Source of the DNA: Magnetospirillum aberrantis SpK
GTDB taxonomy: Bacteria; Pseudomonadota; Alphaproteobacteria; Rhodospirillales; Magnetospirillaceae
DNA length: 64,000 nucleotides
Direction: 5' to 3'
Assembly: GCF_011022235.1 (NCBI RefSeq)
Contig: NZ_JAAIYP010000033.1
Coordinates: 1 to 64,000 of the forward strand
How positions within the stretch are numbered: position 1 is the stretch's first letter; each line of letters starts with the position of its first letter. The notes under the pieces were generated by a model. That model was given only the letters and a program-made list of their open reading frames with translations. It made no database searches and was not told the DNA's origin. Positions 1 to 9,303 of this stretch are shown here, in pieces. Made by a program: the position numbers and the translations under genes.

Positions 1-194
1 AAAAGTTCGGCAAGCGCGTGCGGCTCGAAAATCGCCCCCGACAGAATGTGCGCCCCGATCTCGGACCCCTTTTCCAGGACGCAAACCGAAAGATCCGGGC
101 AAAGCTGTTTCAGACGGATCGCCGACGACAGACCCGAAGGACCCCCGCCAACAACAACTACGTCGAATTCCATGCTTTCGCGATCATCTCTCAT
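1..194 (-). CDS. Electron-transfer flavoprotein:ubiquinone oxidoreductase, N-terminal fragment
   Basis: Only the first ~64 codons lie in the window; the gene continues beyond base 1. The protein opens MRDDRESMEFDVVVVGGGP, a beta strand plus GxGxxG FAD-binding loop, then SGLSSAIRLKQL and LEKGSEIGAHILSGAIF, typical of the FAD domain of ETF:QO. The family passes electrons from reduced ETF to quinone through FAD and a 4Fe-4S centre at the inner membrane; the Fe-S part is off-window. An AGAGG element sits just upstream of the ATG at 194. It lies downstream of etfBA on the same strand but after a terminator-like hairpin, so it probably has its own promoter or depends on read-through. It completes the route from acyl-CoA dehydrogenase to quinone. 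Confidence 0.9.
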   Translation of the reverse strand, partial: MRDDRESMEFDVVVVGGGPSGLSSAIRLKQLCPDLSVCVLEKGSEIGAHILSGAIFEPHALAEL

Positions 195-212
195 CACGGC
201 ACCTCTGAACGG

Positions 213-260
213 AAAAAGAGAGGGGGCGGGCGGTGGTTGCCATCGGGATTGCCCGCCCCC
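213..260 (-). terminator. Rho-independent terminator after etfA
   Basis: Arms GGGGGCGGGC (222-231) and GCCCGCCCCC (251-260) form a 10-bp GC stem with a 19-nt loop. Read on the minus strand the stem is followed by CTCTCTTTTTCC. It lies 17 nt past the etfA stop and separates etfBA from the ETF:QO gene. Confidence 0.75.
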
Positions 261-277
261 TCCAAGGTGCGGCCTCG

Positions 278-1219
278 TCAGGGAGAAGGGAGGGCCGCGG
301 AAAGTTTGGGCAACTCGACGAACAGGTCGCCCACCAGGCCATAATCGGCCACCTGGAAGATGGGGGCCTCTTCGTCCTTGTTGATGGCGACGATGACCTT
401 GCTGTCCTTCATGCCGGCCAGATGCTGGATGGCGCCCGAGATGCCGACGGCGATGTACAGTTCCGGGGCGACGATCTTGCCGGTCTGGCCGACCTGAAGG
501 TCGTTGGAGACGAAACCGGCGTCCACGGCGGCACGCGAGGCGCCGACGGCGGCCCCCAGCTTGTCCGCCACCTTTTCCAGCAGGTGGAAATTGTCGCCCG
601 ACTGCATGCCGCGCCCACCCGAGATGACGATGCGGGCGGCGGTCAGGTCGGGACGTTCCGACACGGCCAGTTCCTGGCCGACGAAAGCGGAAACGGCGGA
701 TGGCGCCGCTGCCGCCGACACCGTGACGATTTCCGCCGCGCCGCCGGTGGCCGGCGCCGCGTCGAAGGCGGTGGTGCGCACGGTGATGACCTTGAGCGCG
801 TCCTTGGACTGCACCGTCGCCAGGGCGTTGCCGGCATAGATGGGGCGGACGAAGGTATCGGCCGACAAGACGGCGGTGATTTCCGAAATCTGTTGCACGT
901 CCAAAACAGCGGCGACGCGCGGCAGCACGTTCTTGCCGGTGGTGGTGGCGGGCGCCAGGATGGCGGCGTGACCATCGGCCAGGGACACCACCAGCGGAGC
1001 CAGAACCTCGGCCAGCGGATGGGCGTAGGCCGCGTCGTCGGCCACCAGAACCTTGGCGACACCGGCGATCTGGGCCGCCGCCTCGGCCACGGCGCCGACG
1101 CCTTGGCCGACCACCAAAAGGTTGACCGGACCGCCCAGGCGGACGGCGGCGGTGGCGGTGTTGAGCGTAGCCGGCTTGAGCGCGCGGCCGTCGTGTTCGG
1201 CGAGAACGAGAACGGACAT
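278..1219 (-). CDS. etfA: Electron transfer flavoprotein subunit alpha
   Basis: 313 aa, normal family length. The N-terminal half ([10 protein letters not shown]...) is the ETF alpha/beta domain. The C-terminal half carries the FAD-binding signature: [10 protein letters not shown] near residue 204, then [20 protein letters not shown] and [11 protein letters not shown]. With EtfB it forms the soluble heterodimer that takes electrons from acyl-CoA dehydrogenases and hands them to ETF:QO. The ATG lies 2 nt after the etfB stop, with an AAGGTG ribosome site inside the end of etfB, so the two are translationally coupled. It is the last gene of the fatty-acid operon. Confidence 0.97.
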   Translation of the reverse strand: MSVLVLAEHDGRALKPATLNTATAAVRLGGPVNLLVVGQGVGAVAEAAAQIAGVAKVLVADDAAYAHPLAEVLAPLVVSLADGHAAILAPATTTGKNVLPRVAAVLDVQQISEITAVLSADTFVRPIYAGNALATVQSKDALKVITVRTTAFDAAPATGGAAEIVTVSAAAAPSAVSAFVGQELAVSERPDLTAARIVISGGRGMQSGDNFHLLEKVADKLGAAVGASRAAVDAGFVSNDLQVGQTGKIVAPELYIAVGISGAIQHLAGMKDSKVIVAINKDEEAPIFQVADYGLVGDLFVELPKLSAALPSP

Positions 1220-1221
1220 GA

Positions 1222-1971
1222 TCAGATCACCTTGGCTTCATTCTTGAGCTTGTCCACCAAAGCGGCGACGTCGGCCACCTTGACGCCGGCGCTACGCTTG
1301 GCCGGTTCCTCGACCTTCAGCGTCGTCAGGCGCGGCGCCACGTCCACCCCGGTCTCGGCCACCGGCACCACCGTCAGCGGCTTCTTCTTGGCCTTCATGA
1401 TGTTGGGCAGCGAGGCATAGCGCGGCTCGTTCAGGCGCAAGTCTGTGGTGACCACCGCCGGCAGGGTCAGGGCCACGGTTTCCAAACCGCCGTCGATCTC
1501 GCGCGTTACCAGGACCTTGCCGCCTTCGACCACCACTTTCGAGGCGAAGGTGCCCTGGGCCCAGCCCAGAAGCGCCGCCAGCATCTGGCCGGTCTGGTTG
1601 GAATCGTCGTCGATGGCCTGTTTACCCAAAATCACCAGATCGGGCGTTTCCGCCTCGGCCAGATGCTTGAGGATCTTGGCCACCGCCAGCGGCTGGACCT
1701 CGTCGTCGGTCTGGACCAGGATGGCGCGGTCGGCACCGATGGCCAAGGCTGTGCGCAGGGTTTCCTGGGCCGCCGCCGGGCCGACGGACACCGCCACCAC
1801 TTCGGACACCACGCCGGCTTCCTTGAGGCGCACCGCCTCTTCCACCGCGATTTCATCGAAGGGATTGGCGGAGTACTTGACGTTGGCGGTCTCGACGCCG
1901 CTTTGGTCGGCCTTGACGCGGATCTTGACGTTGTAGTCGACCACCCGCTTGATCGCCACCAGGGCTTTCAT
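1222..1971 (-). CDS. etfB: Electron transfer flavoprotein subunit beta
   Basis: 249 aa starting [19 protein letters not shown]. This ATG is preferred over an upstream in-frame one because GAGGAGG sits about 8 nt before it and homologues begin MK.LV.VKRV. The ETF-beta signature follows: [16 protein letters not shown], then [11 protein letters not shown] and [25 protein letters not shown], the AMP-binding region. It pairs with EtfA as electron acceptor for acyl-CoA dehydrogenases. It lies 49 nt after the acyl-CoA ligase gene, in the operon that also encodes a dehydrogenase it would serve. Confidence 0.97.
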   Translation of the reverse strand: MKALVAIKRVVDYNVKIRVKADQSGVETANVKYSANPFDEIAVEEAVRLKEAGVVSEVVAVSVGPAAAQETLRTALAIGADRAILVQTDDEVQPLAVAKILKHLAEAETPDLVILGKQAIDDDSNQTGQMLAALLGWAQGTFASKVVVEGGKVLVTREIDGGLETVALTLPAVVTTDLRLNEPRYASLPNIMKAKKKPLTVVPVAETGVDVAPRLTTLKVEEPAKRSAGVKVADVAALVDKLKNEAKVI

Positions 1972-2020
1972 GCTTGTTTCCTCCTCGTGCACTGATTTCG
2001 TGGGCCGATTCACCGGACCA

Positions 2021-3646
2021 CTAGGCGTCGACCGGCACTTGCGCGTAAAGGGCGCGCAACGCGGTTTTCAAAAGTTTGCCGGTGGCGGTGTGCGGCAGTT
2101 CATCGACGATCAGGACATCGTCGGGAACGCACCACTTGCTCACCCGGCCTTCAAAGAATTCCCGCAATTCGGCGGGCGTCGCCTGGGCGCCGTCACGCAA
2201 CGCCACCACCAGACGCGGCCGTTCCCCCCAACGGTCGTCGGGCCGGGCGATGGCCGCCGCCTCGCGCACCATGGGATGGGACATCATGACGTTTTCCAGT
2301 TGGATCGAACTGATCCATTCGCCCCCCGACTTGATCATGTCCTTGGTGCGGTCGACGATCTCGACGAAGCCGTCGTCGGTCATGGTGGCGACGTCGCCGG
2401 TATCGAACCAGCCGGGCTCGGCATGGGCATCGACCGGATCGAGACGGAAGTAACCGTCGCAGATCCAATGGCCGGAAATCTTGAGCGCGCCGGGGCTGTG
2501 ACCGTCCTGCGGCAGGGGATTGCCATGGCTGTCGGCGACCTTGAGGTCGACGCCGAAAATGGGCCGCCCCTGCTTCAGGGCGATCTTGCGCTGCGCCTCG
2601 GCCGGCAGGGCCGCGCTCTTGCGGCTGGGGGTATTGGCCAGTCCCAGCGGGCTGGTCTCGGTCATACCCCAGGCATGGATGACCCGCACGCCCAACGCTT
2701 CGAACCCTTCCATCAGCGACGCCGAACAGGCGGCACCGCCGACCACCACCCGTTCCAGCCCGGCCAGATCGGTACCGGTGTCGCGGCAATGGGCCAACAG
2801 GTTCATCCATACCGTCGGCACGCCGGCGGTGATGGTGACGTCTTCGTCGGCGATCAGCAAACGTAGCGAGGTGCCGTCCAGATGCGGTCCGGGAAACACC
2901 AGCTTGGCCCCGACCATGGCCGCCGAATAGGGAATGCCCCAGGCGTTGACATGGAACATGGGCACCACCGGCAATACCGCGTCACGCGCCGACAAAGCGA
3001 AGCCGTCGGCCAGGTTCGAGGCCATGGCGTGCAGAACGCTGGACCGATGACTGTAAAGCACGCCGCGCGGATTACCCGTCGTGCCCGAGGTGTAGCACAG
3101 GCCCGAGGCCTCGTGCTCGTCGATCCGGGGCCAGTCGATGTCGTCGCTTTCGGCCTCGACCAGTTCCTCATAGCACAGCAGGTTGGGAATCGGGCTGTTG
3201 GCCGGCATGTGCGCGCGGTCGGTCATCAGCACGAAGGCCCGCACCTTGGGCAACCGCCCTGCCAACGTCTCGACCAACGGCAGGAAGGTCAGGTCGAAGA
3301 ACAGCACCTCGTCTCCTGCATCGTCGAGGATGAACGAAATCTGGTCGGCGAACAGCCGGGGATTGGTGGTGTGGCACACCGCGCCCAAGCCGGCGATGGC
3401 GTAATACAGCTCGAAATGGCGATAGCCGTTCCAGGCGATGGTGCCGACCACGTCCCCCCGCTTGACGCCCAGACGCCTGAGCGCGTTGCCCAACCGGGCC
3501 ACGCGCAGCGCGGCCTCGGCATAGGTGGTGCGGTGCACCGGGCCTTCGACGGTGCGCGACACGATCTCGGTGTCGCCGTGGAACTTGGCGGCAAACCGCA
3601 GGATCGACCCGATATCGAGCGGAAGTTGCATCATTTGGCCACGCAT
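2021..3646 (-). CDS. AMP-forming acyl-CoA ligase (DmdB/medium-long-chain type)
   Basis: 541 aa from the start [13 protein letters not shown], chosen for an AGAGGGGG element 6-8 nt upstream; a further in-frame ATG lies 24 nt earlier. ANL-superfamily motifs occur in order: P-loop [64 protein letters not shown] and the C-terminal lysine loop [12 protein letters not shown]. The [14 protein letters not shown] stretch is typical of the methylmercaptopropionate/fatty-acid ligase branch. It activates a carboxylic acid to acyl-CoA via an acyl-AMP. Chain length cannot be read from sequence; the operon argues for fatty acids. A second, FadD-type ligase is encoded at 11029-12711. Confidence 0.9.
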   Translation of the reverse strand: MRGQMMQLPLDIGSILRFAAKFHGDTEIVSRTVEGPVHRTTYAEAALRVARLGNALRRLGVKRGDVVGTIAWNGYRHFELYYAIAGLGAVCHTTNPRLFADQISFILDDAGDEVLFFDLTFLPLVETLAGRLPKVRAFVLMTDRAHMPANSPIPNLLCYEELVEAESDDIDWPRIDEHEASGLCYTSGTTGNPRGVLYSHRSSVLHAMASNLADGFALSARDAVLPVVPMFHVNAWGIPYSAAMVGAKLVFPGPHLDGTSLRLLIADEDVTITAGVPTVWMNLLAHCRDTGTDLAGLERVVVGGAACSASLMEGFEALGVRVIHAWGMTETSPLGLANTPSRKSAALPAEAQRKIALKQGRPIFGVDLKVADSHGNPLPQDGHSPGALKISGHWICDGYFRLDPVDAHAEPGWFDTGDVATMTDDGFVEIVDRTKDMIKSGGEWISSIQLENVMMSHPMVREAAAIARPDDRWGERPRLVVALRDGAQATPAELREFFEGRVSKWCVPDDVLIVDELPHTATGKLLKTALRALYAQVPVDA

Positions 3647-3666
3647 GGCGATCCCCCTCTTCGATC

Positions 3667-4488
3667 TCAATCGATGAACAGGTCGGGCAGCAACGTGCCG
3701 CCCGGCACCACCGCATAGGACGACAGGTCGCTGACGCCCTCGGCCGCCAACACTTCGTCGTCGATGAAGAAGTTGCCGGTGCAGTCCCGCGACGGCCGGG
3801 TCAGGATGGCCTGCGCGGCGTCGGCGACGATGTCAGGGGTGCGGCAATGGCTGGGTTTGATGGCGCCACCCAGCATGGCCAGGGCGGCGGTGTCGATCAC
3901 CGTGCGCGGCCACAGCGCGTTGGCGGCGATGCCCACGTTCTTGAATTCCTCGGCCCAGCCCAGCACGCACAGGCTCATGCCCATCTTGCTGATGGTGTAG
4001 GCGACGTGGCCGCCAAACCACTTGGGGTCCAGGGACGGCGGCGGCGACAGGGTCAGGATGTGCGGATTGGCCGACTTCTTCAGATACGGCAGACAGGCCT
4101 GGGTGGTGGCGAAAGTGCCGCGCACGTTGACCGACATCATCAGGTCATAGCGCTTCATGGCCGTTTCCGGCGTTGCCGTCAGGTTGATGGCGCTGGCGTT
4201 GTTGACCACGATGTCGATGCCGCCGAAGGCTTCGGCCGCCTGGGCGGCGGCATCGGCCAGATTGGCCTCGTCACGCACGTCCACCACCAAAGGCAGCGCC
4301 TTGCCGCCCACCGCCTCGATCTCTTCGGCGGCGGTGTAGATGGTGCCCGGCAGCTTGGGATGGCTTTCCACCGTCTTGGCGGCAATGACGACGTTGGCGC
4401 CGTCGCGTGCCGCCCTGAGCGCGATGGCCTTGCCGATACCGCGGCTGGCGCCGGTGATGAACAGAGTCTTGCCGTTCAGCGAACGCAT
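3667..4488 (-). CDS. SDR-family oxidoreductase (HSDL2-like)
   Basis: 273 aa starting MRSLNGKTLFITGASRGIGK, with GGAGG before the ATG. Classical SDR features: TGASRGIG cofactor loop, VVNNAS, and YTISK supplying the catalytic Tyr and Lys. The insertion LSPPPSLDPKWFGGHVAY and a C-terminal FFIDDEVLAAEGV tail recall hydroxysteroid-dehydrogenase-like protein 2 relatives. Those relatives are linked to lipid metabolism but lack a firmly assigned substrate. It sits between thioesterase and acyl-CoA ligase genes with 20-43 nt gaps, so it is co-transcribed. A hydroxyacyl or aldehyde substrate is a guess. Confidence 0.82.
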   Translation of the reverse strand: MRSLNGKTLFITGASRGIGKAIALRAARDGANVVIAAKTVESHPKLPGTIYTAAEEIEAVGGKALPLVVDVRDEANLADAAAQAAEAFGGIDIVVNNASAINLTATPETAMKRYDLMMSVNVRGTFATTQACLPYLKKSANPHILTLSPPPSLDPKWFGGHVAYTISKMGMSLCVLGWAEEFKNVGIAANALWPRTVIDTAALAMLGGAIKPSHCRTPDIVADAAQAILTRPSRDCTGNFFIDDEVLAAEGVSDLSSYAVVPGGTLLPDLFID

Positions 4489-4531
4489 GTCAGGTCCTCC
4501 CCCGCCGTCTTGACGCGGCGAATGTCGTTGG

Positions 4532-5086
4532 TCATTGGGCGGCGCGAAGCGGCGCCGCGTCGTCGAAAGCACTCTCGTCCAGCGCCCGCCATTGTCCGGC
4601 CCAGGCCGGCGCCGGCGGCGCCTCGCCCGCGAAGCCCACCTCGGCCGCCACTTGATCCGGCGGCACGATGGCGCCCTTTTCCAGGAAGGCGGCACGGACC
4701 ATGGTCACGCACGCCACCCCGCCCTCGGTCTCCACCCGGTGTTCGATGTAGATCCAGCGGTCGTCCCAGCCCAGCATGCGGCTGGCCAGGGTGAATGGCT
4801 GGAACGTCTTGAGCGGCCGGCGATACCGCACCAGCGCGCCGCCGATCACCGGTTGCCAGTGCTTGCGCAGCACCGGCCGCCACAGTCCGGCCCGCGCGAT
4901 CAGGTCGAAGCGGCCCAAATCCATCAGCGCCAGATAGCGGGCGTTGTTCATGTGGACGTTGATGTCGATGTCGTTGGGCCACACCCGGAACCGCAGCCGC
5001 GACACTTCGGTCATGGCCAGGCGGGGACGAAACAGCCCGAAAATCAGTACCTTGAGCAGACGAAACCAGAGGTTCATGGTTTTCAT
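4532..5086 (-). CDS. Acyl-CoA thioesterase, hot-dog fold (THEM6-like)
   Basis: 184 aa. The hallmark is RVWPNDIDINVHMNNARYLALMDLGRFDL, the 4HBT D-x-x-x-H-M-N-N-A-R-Y-L active-site helix. It is followed by YRRPLKTFQPFTLASRMLGWDDRWIYIEH, the central hot-dog strands. The N-terminus MKTMNLWFRLLKVLIFG is hydrophobic and basic and could be a membrane anchor. The family hydrolyses acyl-CoA to free acid and CoA; within a beta-oxidation operon it may relieve stalled intermediates. A second ATG nine bases in (MNLWF) is equally possible. The C-terminal ~30 residues are Ala/Pro rich and probably disordered. Confidence 0.85.
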   Translation of the reverse strand: MKTMNLWFRLLKVLIFGLFRPRLAMTEVSRLRFRVWPNDIDINVHMNNARYLALMDLGRFDLIARAGLWRPVLRKHWQPVIGGALVRYRRPLKTFQPFTLASRMLGWDDRWIYIEHRVETEGGVACVTMVRAAFLEKGAIVPPDQVAAEVGFAGEAPPAPAWAGQWRALDESAFDDAAPLRAAQ

Positions 5087-5098
5087 GCTCCCACCCTG

Positions 5099-5125
5099 CC
5101 CTCTCCCGGCGGTGCCGGGAGAGGG
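5099..5125. repeat. REP-like intergenic hairpin inside the fatty-acid operon
   Basis: CCCTCTCCCGGC and GCCGGGAGAGGG are perfect 12-nt arms around a 3-nt loop, between the acyl-CoA dehydrogenase stop and the thioesterase start. No T-run follows on either strand, so a terminator is unlikely. Arms of this CCCTCTCCC type are familiar as dispersed intergenic palindromes in proteobacteria. It may stabilise the upstream message. Confidence 0.6.
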
Positions 5126-5137
5126 AGAGGAGTTTCG

Positions 5138-6928
5138 TCAGAACGCGGCCTCGTCGAAGGCCATGATCGACTTGCCGCCGGCCATGATCTGGGCGAACAG
5201 GCCGTTGGTCTGGGGCAACACGCGTTCCATGTAGAAACGCGCGGTGTTGACCTTGGCGGTGTAGAAGCCGTCCGAATCGTCGGCACCGCCAACCTTGGGC
5301 AGGCTGACCTCGACCATCCGCGCCCACAGATAGGCCAGCGCCGTCAGGCCGAACAGACGCAGGTAGTCGGTGGCCGCCGCCCCCGCCTCGTCCGGGTTGG
5401 CCATGCCGGCGCGGGCCACCTGGGCGGTGGCCTGTTGCAGACGGACGAAAGCCTTGGCCAGCGGCTGCACGAACTCGCCCATGGTGTCGTCTTCCACATG
5501 GGTTTCGATGTACTCGGCCACCGGGTGGAAGAAACGCCGCAGGTTGCGCCCGGCCTTGGCCGGCAGCTTACGCCCCACCAGATCCAGCGCCTGCACGCCG
5601 TTGGTGCCTTCGTAGATCTGGGCGATACGGCAGTCGCGGACGTATTGCTCCATGCCGTGTTCACGGATGAAGCCGTGACCGCCGAACACCTGGACGCCCA
5701 GATTGGTGGCCTCGAAACCCAAATCGGTCATCAACGCCTTGATGACCGGGGTGATGAGGGCAACGAATTCCTCGTTCTCCTCTTGCACCGCCGGGTCGGT
5801 GTGATGCTTTTGCAGGTCGAGCGCACGGGCCGCCCAGGCGCCCAACGCACGGCATCCCTCGACATAGGCACGCTGGGTCAACAGCATGCGGCGCACGTCG
5901 GGATGGACGATGATCGGGTCCGCCGCTTTGTCGGGATGCTTGACCCCGGTCAGCGAGCGGCCCTGGATGCGTTCGCGGGCATAGGTGACCGCGCCCTGGT
6001 AGGACGCTTCCGCCAAACCCAGCCCCTGGATGCCCACCGACAGACGTTCGGTGTTCATCATGGCGAACATGGCCTGCATGCCCTTGTGGGGCTGACCGAT
6101 CAGCCAGCCGGTGGCGTCGTCGAAGTTCATGACGCAGGTGGACGACGCCTTGATGCCCATCTTGTGTTCGATGGAGCCGCAGGCGACGCCGTTGCGCGGG
6201 CCGGGATTACCGTCGGAATCGGGCATGAACTTGGGCACCAGGAACAGGCTGATGCCCTTGACCCCCTTGGGCGCGTCGGGCAGACGGGCCAGCACCAGAT
6301 GGATGATGTTCTCGGTCAGGTCGTGCTCGCCGGCCGAGATGAAGATCTTGGTGCCGGTGATCTTGTAGCTGCCGTCATCCTGCGGCACCGCCTTGGTGCG
6401 CAACAGGCCGAGATCGGTGCCGCAATGGGGTTCGGTCAGGCACATGGTGCCGGACCAGGTGCCATCCACCATCTTGGGCAGATAGGCGTCCTTGAGTTCG
6501 TCCGAACCATAGCCGTGCAGCGACACATAGGCGCCGTGGCTGAGCCCCGGATACATGCCGAACGACAGATTGGCCGAACAGATCATTTCCTCGACCAGGG
6601 TGTTGACCGACTTGGGCAACCCCTGGCCGCCATAGGCGGGATCGCAGGCGATCGAAGTCCAGCCGCCGTCACGGAAGGTCTTGTAAGCCTCGATGAAACC
6701 CTTGGGCGTACGCACCACACCGTTTTCGAAAGTGCAGCCTTCCTCGTCGCCGGAACGGTTCAGCGGGTGCAGAACCTCTTCACAGACCTTGGCGGCCTCT
6801 TCCAGCACCGGGTCGATCAGGTCGCGGGTGAATTCCTCGTAGCCGGGCAAGGACGCAAGGTCGTCGCCGCCCATCAGCTCGAAGAGAACGAAGCGCATGT
6901 CGCGCAGGGGAGCCTTGTAACTGGCCAT
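5138..6928 (-). CDS. Acyl-CoA dehydrogenase, long (DmdC/FadE-like) type
   Basis: 596 aa, longer than the ~390-aa short-chain enzymes and matching the DmdC/FadE5-like branch. Motifs: CLTEPHCGTDLGLLRTKA (FAD/substrate loop), GTKIFISAGEHDLTENI, a MNTERLSVGIQGLGLAEASY helix, FGGHGFIREHGMEQYVRDCRIAQIYEGTNG with the presumed catalytic Glu of YEGTNG. A C-terminal ~150-residue helical extension follows. It oxidises acyl-CoA to trans-2-enoyl-CoA and reduces ETF, which is encoded in the same operon. The start MASYKAPLRDM has AAGGAAC upstream. It lies 23 nt downstream of the multifunctional beta-oxidation gene. Confidence 0.94.
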   Translation of the reverse strand: MASYKAPLRDMRFVLFELMGGDDLASLPGYEEFTRDLIDPVLEEAAKVCEEVLHPLNRSGDEEGCTFENGVVRTPKGFIEAYKTFRDGGWTSIACDPAYGGQGLPKSVNTLVEEMICSANLSFGMYPGLSHGAYVSLHGYGSDELKDAYLPKMVDGTWSGTMCLTEPHCGTDLGLLRTKAVPQDDGSYKITGTKIFISAGEHDLTENIIHLVLARLPDAPKGVKGISLFLVPKFMPDSDGNPGPRNGVACGSIEHKMGIKASSTCVMNFDDATGWLIGQPHKGMQAMFAMMNTERLSVGIQGLGLAEASYQGAVTYARERIQGRSLTGVKHPDKAADPIIVHPDVRRMLLTQRAYVEGCRALGAWAARALDLQKHHTDPAVQEENEEFVALITPVIKALMTDLGFEATNLGVQVFGGHGFIREHGMEQYVRDCRIAQIYEGTNGVQALDLVGRKLPAKAGRNLRRFFHPVAEYIETHVEDDTMGEFVQPLAKAFVRLQQATAQVARAGMANPDEAGAAATDYLRLFGLTALAYLWARMVEVSLPKVGGADDSDGFYTAKVNTARFYMERVLPQTNGLFAQIMAGGKSIMAFDEAAF

Positions 6929-6951
6929 GGTGTTGTTCCTTTTGCGCGGAA

Positions 6952-9303
6952 TCAGTTGCGAAGCGGCTTGCCGGTCAGCAGCATGTGCTCGACACGGGCC
7001 AAGGTGCCGGGATGGCGCACCAGCCGCATGAAGGCCTCACGCTCGAGGTCGTAAAGCGCGTCCTCGTCCACCGTCTTGATCACGTCGGTATCGCCGCCCG
7101 AAAGCACGTTGGCGACCTCGCCCGACACCACGCCGTCATGGGGCGTGGCCTTGCCCAAACGCTGGAACCCGGCCACCGCCATCTCAAGCGCCACCTTGCC
7201 CGACGGACCCGGCAACGCCAACGGCACCGGCGGCTCGGGAATCTGGTAGCCATCGACCATGGACAGCGCCTTGGCCTTGGCGTCGGCCAACAGGCGGTAG
7301 CGGTTCATGGTGATGCCGTCATGCGGGCGCAGGAACAACTGTTCCTTGGCCTCGGCCGCCGACTTGGCGACAGTGGCGGTGCTGATCAGTTCGAAGGCCT
7401 TGCCGACCGCCGGCATGGGGCCCTTGGGCAACTTGCCGGACGACGCCCAGCGGGTCAGCATTTCCTTGCAGCCGCCCCAACCGGGCAGCAGGCCGACGCC
7501 CACTTCCACCAGACCCATATAGGTCTCCGCATGGGCCTGCACCGCGTCGCAATGCAGCAGGATTTCGCAACCGCCGCCCAAAGCCATGCCAGACGGCGCG
7601 CCGACCACCGGGAAGGGCGCGTATTTCAGCGCCTTGTAGGCCTGTTGACCGGCCGCCACCAAGGATTCGATCTCGGTCCAGGCGGCGATGTTGGCGGCGA
7701 AGATAGCCAGACCAAGGTTGGCGCCGACCGAGAAGTTGGAGCCTTCGTTGTAGACCACCAGCGCCTTGAAATCCTTCTTCACCCGGCGGATGGACTTGGT
7801 CAGCAAGTCCATGATGTCGGGGTCCAGGGCGTTCATCTTGCTGGTGAACTCGAAGCACGCCACGCCGTCGCCGATATCCCACAGGGCGGCCGAACCGTTC
7901 TTCAGCACCGGTTGGGATTTCAGCTTGATGTCGGCCAGCATGACCACGCCATCCGGGCGGACCAGATCGCGATAGGCGCCGTCCATGCCCAGCACCTGAC
8001 GGGTGCCGTTCTCGACACGATAGAAGGTCTTGCCGCTGGCGGTCTTGAGGATCGCCGGCACGGCCATGCCGCTGGCTTCCAGCTTGGCGGCCAGCCAGTC
8101 CACGCCGATCTGGTCGATCAGCTCGAATGGGCCGAATTTCCAGTTGTAGCCAAGGCGCATGGCCTCGTCGATGGACTCGATCTCGTCGGCGGCGTCGCCC
8201 ACCAGGGCGCTGGCATAGGCCAACGTCTGGCCCAGCACCCGCCAGGCATAGCGGCCGTGCTCGCTGTCGTGGTCCAAAAGCCGGGTCAGCTTGCGGCCCA
8301 TGGACTTGACCGCCTCGACATTGGCCCGCTTGGTGGCGCGGTATTCGCCGGTGGCCAGATCGACGCTTTCCTTGGCCTTGTTCTTGGCGCGGTTGACGCG
8401 ATAAAAACCGCCCTTGCCCTTACGGCCGGTATAGCCGTCGGCGATCATCTTCTCGACCATGGGCAACGGCCGGTTCATGGCGTGGAAGGGATCGTCCTTG
8501 GGCAGCGCCGCGGCCAGCGAGGCGTTGACGTGCGGCATCAGGTCCAGACCGACCAGATCGAGCAGACCGAACACGCCGGTCTTGGGAATGCCCATGGGCT
8601 TGCCGACGATGGCATCCACGTCCTCGATGTCGAGACCGGCGTCGAACGCCTCGACCACCGCCGCCTGAAGCCAATAGACGCCCAGACGGTTGGCGATGAA
8701 GCCGGGGCGGTCCTTGCAGCGCACCACCGACTTGCCCAGCTTGTGGTCGGCGAAGGTGGACACCGCGTCCAGCGCCTCGGCCTTGGTCTTGGCGCCGCCC
8801 ACCACTTCCAGCAACCGCATGTAGCGCGGCGGGTTGAAGAAGTGGGTGATGACGAAGTCTTCGGCGAAGCTGTCGGACAGCCCTTCGACCAGGGTCGCCA
8901 GCGGAATGGTCGAGGTGTTGGACGACACCACCGAGCCCTTCTTGCGCACCGCATCGACCTTGGCGTAAAGCGACTGCTTGATGTCGAGCCGTTCGATCAC
9001 CGCCTCGACGATCCAATCGCAATCGGCCAGAAGGTCCAGATTGTCCTCGATGTTGCCGGTGGTGACCAGCTTGGCCGCCGCCTTGCTCATGAACGGCGCC
9101 GGATCGGTCTTCAGCATCTTGGCCACCGCGCCCTCGGCGATGGCGTTGCGGTTAGGGTTGGAGCCGTTCGATTGCGGTCCTGCGCCCGCGGGGGCGACGA
9201 TGTCGAGCAGGACGACGGGGATACCGGCGTTGGCGACATGGGCGGCGATACCCGCGCCCATGACCCCGGCGCCGATCACCGCGACTTTGTTGATTTCCGC
9301 CAT
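6952..9303 (-). CDS. 3-hydroxyacyl-CoA dehydrogenase/enoyl-CoA hydratase (FadN/FadB-type)
   Basis: 783 aa. The N-terminal NAD-binding domain starts INKVAVIGAGVMGAGIAAHVA, with SSNTSTIPLATL and THFFNPPRYMRLLEVV (catalytic His in the THFFNP loop). The 3HCDH C-terminal domain follows, with RPGFIANRLG. The last third is a crotonase fold: GSNFSVGANLG and GMALGGGCEILLHCDAVQA supply the oxyanion glycines. Dehydrogenase before hydratase is the FadN order, opposite to E. coli FadB. It carries out hydration and oxidation of enoyl-CoA. Its ATG shares one base with the thiolase stop (TGATG), showing translational coupling. Confidence 0.95.
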   Translation of the reverse strand: MAEINKVAVIGAGVMGAGIAAHVANAGIPVVLLDIVAPAGAGPQSNGSNPNRNAIAEGAVAKMLKTDPAPFMSKAAAKLVTTGNIEDNLDLLADCDWIVEAVIERLDIKQSLYAKVDAVRKKGSVVSSNTSTIPLATLVEGLSDSFAEDFVITHFFNPPRYMRLLEVVGGAKTKAEALDAVSTFADHKLGKSVVRCKDRPGFIANRLGVYWLQAAVVEAFDAGLDIEDVDAIVGKPMGIPKTGVFGLLDLVGLDLMPHVNASLAAALPKDDPFHAMNRPLPMVEKMIADGYTGRKGKGGFYRVNRAKNKAKESVDLATGEYRATKRANVEAVKSMGRKLTRLLDHDSEHGRYAWRVLGQTLAYASALVGDAADEIESIDEAMRLGYNWKFGPFELIDQIGVDWLAAKLEASGMAVPAILKTASGKTFYRVENGTRQVLGMDGAYRDLVRPDGVVMLADIKLKSQPVLKNGSAALWDIGDGVACFEFTSKMNALDPDIMDLLTKSIRRVKKDFKALVVYNEGSNFSVGANLGLAIFAANIAAWTEIESLVAAGQQAYKALKYAPFPVVGAPSGMALGGGCEILLHCDAVQAHAETYMGLVEVGVGLLPGWGGCKEMLTRWASSGKLPKGPMPAVGKAFELISTATVAKSAAEAKEQLFLRPHDGITMNRYRLLADAKAKALSMVDGYQIPEPPVPLALPGPSGKVALEMAVAGFQRLGKATPHDGVVSGEVANVLSGGDTDVIKTVDEDALYDLEREAFMRLVRHPGTLARVEHMLLTGKPLRN

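Noticed and set aside
233-1420. Long plus-strand open frame opposite etfA/etfB, and many similar frames across the window
   Set aside because: They are antisense shadows of GC-rich genes: no ribosome site, no family match, low-complexity His/Gly/Arg composition.
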